Assembly (NCBI GenBank): GCA_031002005.1
Contig: JARYHS010008074.1
Span: 8,316,924-8,380,923, forward strand
Source of the DNA: Vandiemenella viatica
Taxonomy: Eukaryota; Arthropoda; Insecta; Orthoptera; Morabidae
Length of the DNA stretch: 64,000 nucleotides
Reading direction: 5' to 3'
Shown: positions 57,563-64,000 of the stretch, piece after piece
Layout: each line of letters starts with the position of its first letter
Numbering within the stretch: position 1 is the stretch's first letter
Translations under genes and position numbers: made by a program
Notes under the pieces: generated by a model
The model's database searches: none
What the model saw: only the letters and a program-made list of their open reading frames with translations
Told to the model about the DNA's origin: nothing

Positions 57563-57775
57563 AAGAAAATATTTTTTAAAATAGTTAAAATGTGATTCAA
57601 CTCTTAAATGAGATCAATTAAACTCGACAAATATTTCTTCAGTATTAGTAATAGTTGGAAAAAAATTATAAGTAGTAGATATGAACATTCAAACAGACTA
57701 ATTGCACAGATTGGATAATAAATCGTCTTTTTTTATTTCTATCGATATTCGTTACGAAGATGTCGACAGACTAAC

Positions 57776-58382
57776 CTGAAGTCACCGGCGCTGAAGATTT
57801 TTGCGAATTCCCAACCACTGATGTAGTTTCCTGAAGCGTCCAAGACGTCGATGACAGCTGAATGGCGGTCGCATGGCAGCATTTGAGATACGTTGTTGTG
57901 TGAGATGTCCACCAGGTGGATGGAGTGTCCGTGCAGAACGGGCAAATGGGTCAGCCTGTTTCTAGATAAGTTCAGCTGACGCAGCTCTTTCAGAGTCGAG
58001 AATGATCTTACGTCCAGATGGTAAATTTTATTCAGCGACAAGTCAAGGGTAGAAAGACGAGGAGTGCCGGAGAACGTTTTATCTCCAACTCCGACTGACT
58101 GTAGGTCATTTAAGCTAAGGTTGACCTTCATAAGGCGCGGGAGTGAGGGCAGAATGCCAACGATGTTCTTGATGTGGTTGCCTGAAAGGTCTAATTCTTC
58201 TAAGGAGTCCATACCTTCCAGGGACTGAGTGCTCAGTTTAAAATTAGTTACAGCATTAAGTTCGTTCATTGAAATGACCACGCGCTTCAGGTTCTTGAAT
58301 TCCTTTAAGTTAATTGGCATCGCTGACAACCTGTTACCTGATAGCACCAATTCTTCTAACGATGGCATAAGCATGTGGGAAT
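57776..58382 (-). CDS. Toll-like receptor exon: eight leucine-rich repeats
   Basis: Minus-strand exon with acceptor tttttttccccag (first base 58,382) and donor ttcag/gttagt (last base 57,776). It encodes about 201 residues of ectodomain: LEELVLSGNRLSAMP, LKRVVISMNELNAV, LEELDLSGNHIKNI, LMKVNLSLNDLQSV, LSTLDLSLNKIYHL, LRQLNLSRNRLTHLP, IHLVDISHNNVSQM and VIDVLDASGNYISGW. These are regular LxxLxLxxNxL repeats that build the ligand-binding solenoid. There is no stop or frameshift, unlike all neighbours, which indicates selection. The entry phase is 1 and the exit phase 2, and the exit matches the LRRCT exon at 26,241. Earlier exons (signal peptide, first LRRs) would lie beyond 64 kb. Confidence 0.88.
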
Positions 58383-59239
58383 CTGGGGAAAAAAATTAAA
58401 TTAGAGGTATTGTTAAAGAAAAATTTGGGATACATGCCTAAGAAACATAATAAAAAATTATAGAACAGTATTTATTGAAAAAATATAAATAGTTTTTACA
58501 GCATTCAAAAAGAAATTAAGTGTATAACTTGATCATGAAGGCAAAATTAAATGTTTTCGTCACACGTCGCCTACGAAACAGGTCAACGCTCTTACTTAGT
58601 AGGCCCATTTAATGTGATTCGCAGTGGCAGGAACTACGTTCTTGCCGTTCTTCATCTTGCCGATGATTCTCATCCTTGGCAAGGCTCTATCTTTCTCCCA
58701 TGTCCTTAGGTTAAGAGATTCATTTCCGAACATCCTGCCGTCTTCGCATTGCCTTCTTTCATTTTCTGCTTCATGACAAATACATTCTTTTATTTCCTTT
58801 ATTTTTCTTTTCCGTTGAGCCCTTTTTTGTGTTTTTATTTATTAATTTTTTGTTTTATTTTCATTGTTTGCACGTCATACTTATAACTACAGATATTCTA
58901 CTATTACAACATGTTGGTGACGCGAACTCAAGGTTTGACCCATCAGAAAGTTACCAACGCGCATATCGTGACGGTGACGGTAAGCCGCGAACTCATAGAC
59001 TTAATCCATCCAAAAATAACCGACGCCCCTGAAGGAGTTCGTGTGGTCGTAATGAGTGGATGAAAGGATTTCTGTTGGCTTTGCATTCCGCCCCTGTCTT
59101 ACCCGCCTTGACTTAACCTAGTAGTGCTCACAAGGTACAGAGGACATGCAGTTTATGTGGAATCTGAACCATGGAATGTCACGGCGTAGCTAATAGGATG
59201 AAATACAGCAGCCGTCGGGCAGACACGTCCTGAAGAGCT
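58383..59239. other. upstream TLR intron, no gene seen
   Basis: Unremarkable. A frame at 58,829-59,032 has a hydrophobic start and no known motif. Confidence 0.4.
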
Positions 59240-60969
59240 ATCCAACATACCGCTTTTCTATGCTGAGAACTTCTGTAAAAAGAAGTTCTCCAAGAAGATA
59301 AACGGACGAATAAAGCGGCAACGAAGAAAACAAGCTCCAACAAAAGAACCAAGTCTCTCGGAGATCCCACCAGCGCAACGAACGTGCGCAGCACACGTTG
59401 CCGCTACACCAGCACCGCCAGCGATGCACTTGGACTCACCAGAATCGCCCGATCCGCTGCCGCCAGCCACGCCCACGGTGTCGACGGAGGTGGCCACCAA
59501 CTGCGCTGAGGAGGAGACACAGCTACCGGAAGAGGGGCCGGAACAAGGACCAGTGCTCTCTCTGACGGCGCAGTTCGATGGTAACTTCGTGGAGCGGCTG
59601 GTCATGTTCCACACGGAAACCTAGGACCTCGTCCTCGCCTTCCCAACGAGGGGCGGAGTGAGACTCCTGCCACAGCACCCGGAGCTGCAACGTCTTCAAA
59701 AATTCCTGGAGGCCAACAACATCCAGCACGTCCCTCAGCTACCAAGAAAGCCCATGAAGCTGGTGCTCCGCGGCCTCCGCGCCAACATACCCGAGCAGGC
59801 GGTTGCGGCAGAGCTCAACACCTGCGGGATCGTCCGGGAGTAAAGAGTATGCGTGGGAAATGCCAAGAAACAAGTTCCTGTGCATCCTCAGCGACGAGAT
59901 GTACGGTCACCTCGCCACGCCCATCACTGAAAAGAAGAAAGACTGGTCACGGTTTGTCAGCCTTCCTGTCATCCTCAGCAAGGACTTCAGAGAGTATGAC
60001 TATTTTGAAGACCTACATCGAGCGCTATATTACGAACCACACCAACTTTAATCTTCGTCCAGCCAGGAAGATGAGTCGCAAACCTCAAGAAAACACGGAA
60101 CTACCGACGGCCTTAATGGACCGGAATCTCCAAGACCACCGTCCTTGCCCAAGCACCTCGACGCCACGCCAAGTGCAGACCATCAAAAAGAGGCATCGTG
60201 GGCGCCGACAGGGTTGACACCACTCAGTTTGCTCGTAACATGCACGAGCCCAACAGACCTAGCGGCGGTCAAGGATTTCTTTGAGAGCCGCAGCATTCAA
60301 TTCCAGTTCGTCCAGTAAGGAGGCGCAGGGCTTCCGACAACTGATGGTATCCGAAAAACTGCTCCACCAGAGAAAGCAACCAACCGAGGAATGGAGGTGA
60401 CCCGAGATGAAAGTCTCCCTCCACTTCCGGAACCCAAGCAGTCAACGCCATTTGAATTCGAGTCTGTTGAGGCAGCCAATATCCAAGTCAAGAAACAAAA
60501 TGGCCGGAACACCAAGAAGAATCTCCGCAGGAAGAAAACATTATTGTCAACTGTCGACCAATGCTTCGGGTGCCAGGGATTCTGGCATCGATCAAAGGAT
60601 TGCGGGAACCAAGTTTGGTGCGTTCGCTGCGGGGAAAACCACAGCGTGCTGGTGTGCACCAGACCGCGCGACGCGACACCAACTTGCGCAAACTGCGCCG
60701 CAGACCACGCAGCCACCTACGGGGACTGCCCACTGAGGAGAAAGCTGCAAGCGGCCATCAACACCAGCACAGAGAAGATCACGACGCCACCAAGACCGAC
60801 GAGGGATAAGACCACGTACAGCCACCTGACCAATAAGAACCACTTGACCAGGCACGATGAGCATCAACACAACCACCGTTGTCAATGCCAGCCACAAGAA
60901 AATCAACTAGAGATGATCGTACAACTGCTCACGCATTTGTTAACTAGGCTCATCCCCACCAGGCGATAA
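59240..60969 (+). pseudogene. Jockey-like LINE ORF1 with zinc knuckles
   Basis: The plus strand gives an N-terminal acidic, Pro-rich part (MHLDSPESPDPLPPATPT, 59,424). After a stop comes the segment MKLVLRGLRANIPEQAV…LNTCGI (59,658-59,843), an RRM-like block often before the knuckles. Degraded sequence leads to an open frame (60,391-60,969) with CFGCQGFWHRSKDC, CVRCGENHSVLVC and CANCAADHAATYGDC, three CCHC knuckles. This is the nucleic-acid-binding ORF1 (gag-like) protein of Jockey-group LINEs. Composition is GC-richer than the surroundings. No endonuclease or RT follows it. Confidence 0.78.
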
Positions 60970-61164
60970 GAATAAGCAAGGTTTTCCCTCATAGGTCAAT
61001 ATATTTATTTGGAAAAGCCGGGTTTTTCCCTAATGAGTATATTAATGATCACAAAACCAACCTATATGATCCAGAAGATAGAGCTACAGGCAGCAGCGGG
61101 GCTACATAACGCCAATGACGCAGTAAAAAAAATACAGTTGTTATTTGCAGGCCGAGGAAGTTAA

Positions 61165-61450
61165 TATTGGGCCATCTGTGGCAGTTGTTGATCATGCGTG
61201 CTACGTTCTATGCGTAGAGTTACCAACGCTGGTTTCCATTCCTCACTAAGACATAGCCCACTATCTCTGTTGTATGTATCAGCAAATCGAACTTCAATCG
61301 CTTTTTTAACTATGGAATCCCAAAAGTATGAGATCCTAGCCAATATCGTAATGTTGTTAAAGTCAACCCCGTGGCCATGGTTGTACACATGTTCAGCGAT
61401 CGCTGACTTGCTATACTGTCACCTGCGAAGATAGTGTTTGTGTTCTTCAC
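61165..61450 (-). pseudogene. Penelope-like element, GIY-YIG region C-terminus
   Basis: The minus strand reads, across one frame change, KSAIAEHVYNHGHGVDFNN, then ILARISYFWDSIVKKAIEVR and SGLCLSEEWKPAL. These are the AEH…H.IDF and R..KE.IEI blocks at the end of Penelope-type polyproteins, whose GIY-YIG nuclease cuts the target. Only this tail is visible. Confidence 0.7.
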
Positions 61451-62287
61451 TTGCTATCTTCTCCTGGGACAAGCGATTGAAATTCAGCCAGGGGAATGGA
61501 ACATAAAAAAAGGGAACCACACTCTCCAACGGGCAGAACAAAACCCGGACCTATTTTGGAGACTAATTAATCACGAAAGGAATAGCCCCAGCCGTCAAAG
61601 CCTCTACACGGGCCCAATGGTATTGTACACACAGCGCGAGAGAAAACGGAGGCCATGGCTGACACTTTGAAACTCCAGTTCCAAGAAAATATCATCGATG
61701 ACGAGGGTAGCGATATCCACGAGGAAAGAGTGATTAGAGAAGTACCTCGCATTCTGAGGCAAAGATCATGCAACTCTTTGCGTCCTGTGGAGCCGTCCAC
61801 AGTGACCTTAATCATTCCAGCACTTGGTAACAAAAAATCGCCCAGTCCTGACGGCGTCAGCGTCATCTGTTGTAGCATGGCTACGATGGTTTTGGGAGCG
61901 CCAGGGTCGAACCCTTTTTACTGCTGTCTGTGTCTGATTTTTTGAACTTGGCTTTTTGCTTTATATCAAGAGGTTGTAGAGAAGTCTAATTAGTAGGCTC
62001 TCGTGGAATGAGGACGGTGAGCAACGTCACCACCGCCGTCAGTTGATCACCGGGTCCGATGCGGCAGGCGTGGCAGGTCCCCGCTGGCCGACCTTCTTGT
62101 TGGCCGGCTGGCTGCCGACTGAACCCTCGTCAGCCACGCCAATTTACTGTCAATTAATTTCCGGCAGAGGGTTTTGGAGGCTTTGTCGTTAGACATTTCC
62201 TCCAAGTTTGTTAGGTGAGTCATATCCTGGCTGTAGGTGTGTCTGTAGTTTTGGCGTTCTTACTTGTCAGTCATAGTTTCGGTGTAT
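61451..62287. other. no firm gene; likely LINE untranslated sequence
   Basis: A GC-rich part near 62,040-62,140 with repeated gccgac/ggccg words may be the 3' untranslated region of the minus-strand LINE to the right. No frame has motifs. Confidence 0.35.
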
Positions 62288-63347
62288 CTAATGGTTCGAA
62301 ATGAGAGCAATGGGCCCGGCATATGGTCCGAGGCCAGTTGGATAACTCCACAGCTCTTTTATTAGTGGGTTTGCAGAGTTTTGCGCTAGTTTGTAAAATT
62401 TGATAGCGAGTTCTTTGAATCTATGTTTCAGGGTTTGAAGACCTGTAGCTTCATGTATTGCGTTAGTGGGGAACCTGCTGTCTACGTGCAGGGCTCTCTT
62501 TAGTGCTCTATTTTGCACAGTCTGTAGACGGTGTAGATAAGTGTTGGCAGCATAACCCCATACAGGGCAGGCATATTCAAATATTGGCCTGATCAGGGAG
62601 CAGTAGATCCGCACGCCCGTGGACGCAGGTAGCTTGCTGTCCTTATTGATAAGCGGGTAGAGTGCTTGCAGCCTTGCGCCGGCACGTTTACGCAGGTCCT
62701 CTATGTGGGCTCTCCACGTTAGTCTTGAGTCCAGTGTAACTCCCAGGTATCGTACAGTTTTAGACCAAGGTATCTGATTGTTGTTTAATTTCAGCTGAGG
62801 GTCCGGCTGCTGACGCAAGCGTGGCCCTCTTCTTCTAGTTAACATGATGGCCTGGGTTTTGGGGGGGTTGATCTCAATTCTCCAACGCCTCTCCCAGGCC
62901 TCGGTTTTCTGTAACACGTTTTGCAGGCGTTGAGTGACGATGGCCTTGCTACGGCTGCTGGTGAAAAAGGCGGTATCGTCTGCATAAGTAGCTGTGTTGA
63001 CATTTTCTTGGGTGGGCACGTTTGCTGTATACAGGCAGTACAGCAAGGGGCCGAGGGCCGATCCTTGGGGTACGCCGTGCCGTCGTGGGCTGGTCTTGCC
63101 AACGCGGGGCGGCCCGCGTAAGGAGCCCGTGCGTTGTCTCCGGTCTGTCGTTGTGGGGTGGCTTGCTGGAGCTGGTCTCCTGCTGGGCTCTCCTGGGCGC
63201 CGTGGCAGCTTTAGAGTGATGCTTCGCCCTAAGCTGCTCTTCTTTTCACAACAAGAGAAGCAGGCTGCATGATTTAGTCCGCAGTTGCAGCAGACAGCCT
63301 CTTCCCTGGCTATGATACATTCGGCAGCACGATCAGTGCCATTCATC
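62288..63347 (-). CDS. Jockey-like LINE with ORF1 end fused in frame to RT
   Basis: A long minus-strand frame (open from 63,388) starts with the end of an ORF1 (RAAECIIAREEAVCCNCGLN, a CCHC knuckle). It runs through a Pro/Arg-rich stretch and passes directly into reverse transcriptase at HGVPQGSALGPLLYCLY, followed by ATYADDTAFFTSS (catalytic DD), TQAIMLTRRRG, VRYLGVTLDSRLTW and EYACPVWGYAA. The endonuclease and first RT blocks are missing, so this is an internally deleted LINE that kept one frame of about 350 residues. It cannot be an active polymerase without the first catalytic Asp block. Confidence 0.8.
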
Positions 63348-63349
63348 TT

Positions 63350-64000
63350 ACAAACCTTCCACAATCCGCTATACACCTGCTTACCCACATCTACAACTCC
63401 TGCCTCAAGCTTTCATACTTCCCAGCCACCTGGAAATTCGTTAAGATCATTACTCTTCTTAAGCCCAACAAAAACCAACTCTTTCCTCAAAACCACCGAC
63501 CTATATCACTACTAAACATCCTTGGTAAAATCCTTGAGATTCTCATAAACAGTCCCGTCCAAAAATTCCTTAAGACAGTAGTATCATCATTCCTGTGCAG
63601 TTTGGCTTCCGTGCGCAGCACAGTACCACCCACCAAGCTGTCCGGCTGGTTGAATAGCTCTGTAGGGCGCGCTCCATCAGGCACCACACAGGCGCTGTGA
63701 TGCTAGATATTGAAAAAGCTTTTGACAGGGTTTGGCATGACGAACTAATATTTAAACTACATGCATATGGCTGTCCTGGTCATCTACTAAAAATGATCAA
63801 CAGTTTCCTCGGGGGCAGGAAGTTATATGTCGTGGTGGAAGGAGCTGAAAGGCAGTTCAAATCAATTCGATCATAGCTCCAATATTATAGACCATCTATA
63901 CAAATGATATTCCCCACCAAACAGGCGGAGAATTAGGCATTTATGCCGATGACACGACGATTTACCTGTCCTGCCGCAGCAAAAATTCATCGCTCGGAAA
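63350..64000 (+). pseudogene. Jockey-like LINE reverse transcriptase, plus strand, runs off window
   Basis: Plus-strand frames give CLKLSYFPATWKFVKII, NHRPISLLNILGKILE, a QFGFR-type block in a shifted frame near 63,600, VMLDIEKAFDRVWHDEL (first catalytic Asp), GGRKLYVVVEG, and near 63,950 GIYADDTTIYLS (catalytic DD). At least three frame changes. It abuts the minus-strand LINE head to head near 63,347, so it is a different insertion or an inverted piece. Confidence 0.75.

Larger units (their letters stand above)
26242..57775 (-). other. inferred 31.5-kb TLR intron, filled with mobile elements
   Basis: The exon ending at 57,776 (…GACTTCAG/gttagt) and the exon starting at 26,241 (cag/GTGTGT) join in phase 2: AG + G gives Arg and a continuous reading frame. 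Protein order (LRRs, then LRRCT, anchor and TIR) is as expected. No other TLR-like exon lies between them. The join is inferred; a transcript would prove it. Confidence 0.7.

Noticed and set aside
59238..59614. Minus-strand frames with Ser/Gly- or Trp/Cys-rich text
   Set aside because: They are antisense to the GC-rich LINE ORF1.

Overview
This is a eukaryotic, AT-rich, repeat-dense window, most likely from an insect or another arthropod with a large genome. The evidence is a spliced Toll-like receptor gene on the minus strand, tRNA-derived SINEs of an insect type, Polinton/Maverick, Tc1, mariner-like and hAT transposons, several families of non-LTR retrotransposons, and the absence of any bacterial gene organisation. 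Almost every other coding signal is a broken mobile element.

The one clear host gene is a Toll-like receptor. One exon (57,776-58,382, minus) encodes eight leucine-rich repeats. The next recognisable exon (24,253-26,241, minus) encodes the LRR C-terminal cap, the membrane anchor and the first residues of the TIR domain. The two splice in phase across an intron of about 31.5 kb filled with nested transposons. The second exon carries nine nearly identical 189-bp copies of the LRRCT cap in tandem, very GC-rich in an AT-rich setting. This is the most unusual object in the window. The rest of the TIR domain and the upstream exons are not in the window.

Left of the gene's last visible exon (1-24 kb) lies a decayed Polinton: major and minor capsid proteins, adenain-like protease, packaging ATPase, retroviral-type integrase and protein-primed DNA polymerase. 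A non-LTR element (about 6.0-9.1 kb) is inserted in it. A CR1/L2-like LINE (about 15.1-19.5 kb) sits next to or within the polymerase's upstream region. Beyond that LINE is a chain of five small exons joined by phase-1 introns, with a few stop codons, which may be a spliced upstream part of the polymerase gene. A second polymerase fragment and a Tc1 fragment lie at 22-23.2 kb.

The large TLR intron (26-57.8 kb) holds four partial copies of one LINE family (called LINE-A here), one of them cut by a mariner-like transposon with a clean TA duplication. It also holds a 0.5-kb foldback element, a LINE (LINE-C) cut by a 5-kb gag-only LTR retrotransposon, a Tc1 transposase relic, a short retro-inserted element with an 11-bp duplication, two hAT MITEs with 8-bp duplications, and a 2.2-kb hAT element with transposase remains. 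Right of the LRR exon (58.4-64 kb) are Jockey-like LINE pieces, one with ORF1 fused in frame to reverse transcriptase, and a Penelope-like fragment.

All identifications rest on reading translated motifs and repeat boundaries by eye; no database search was run.
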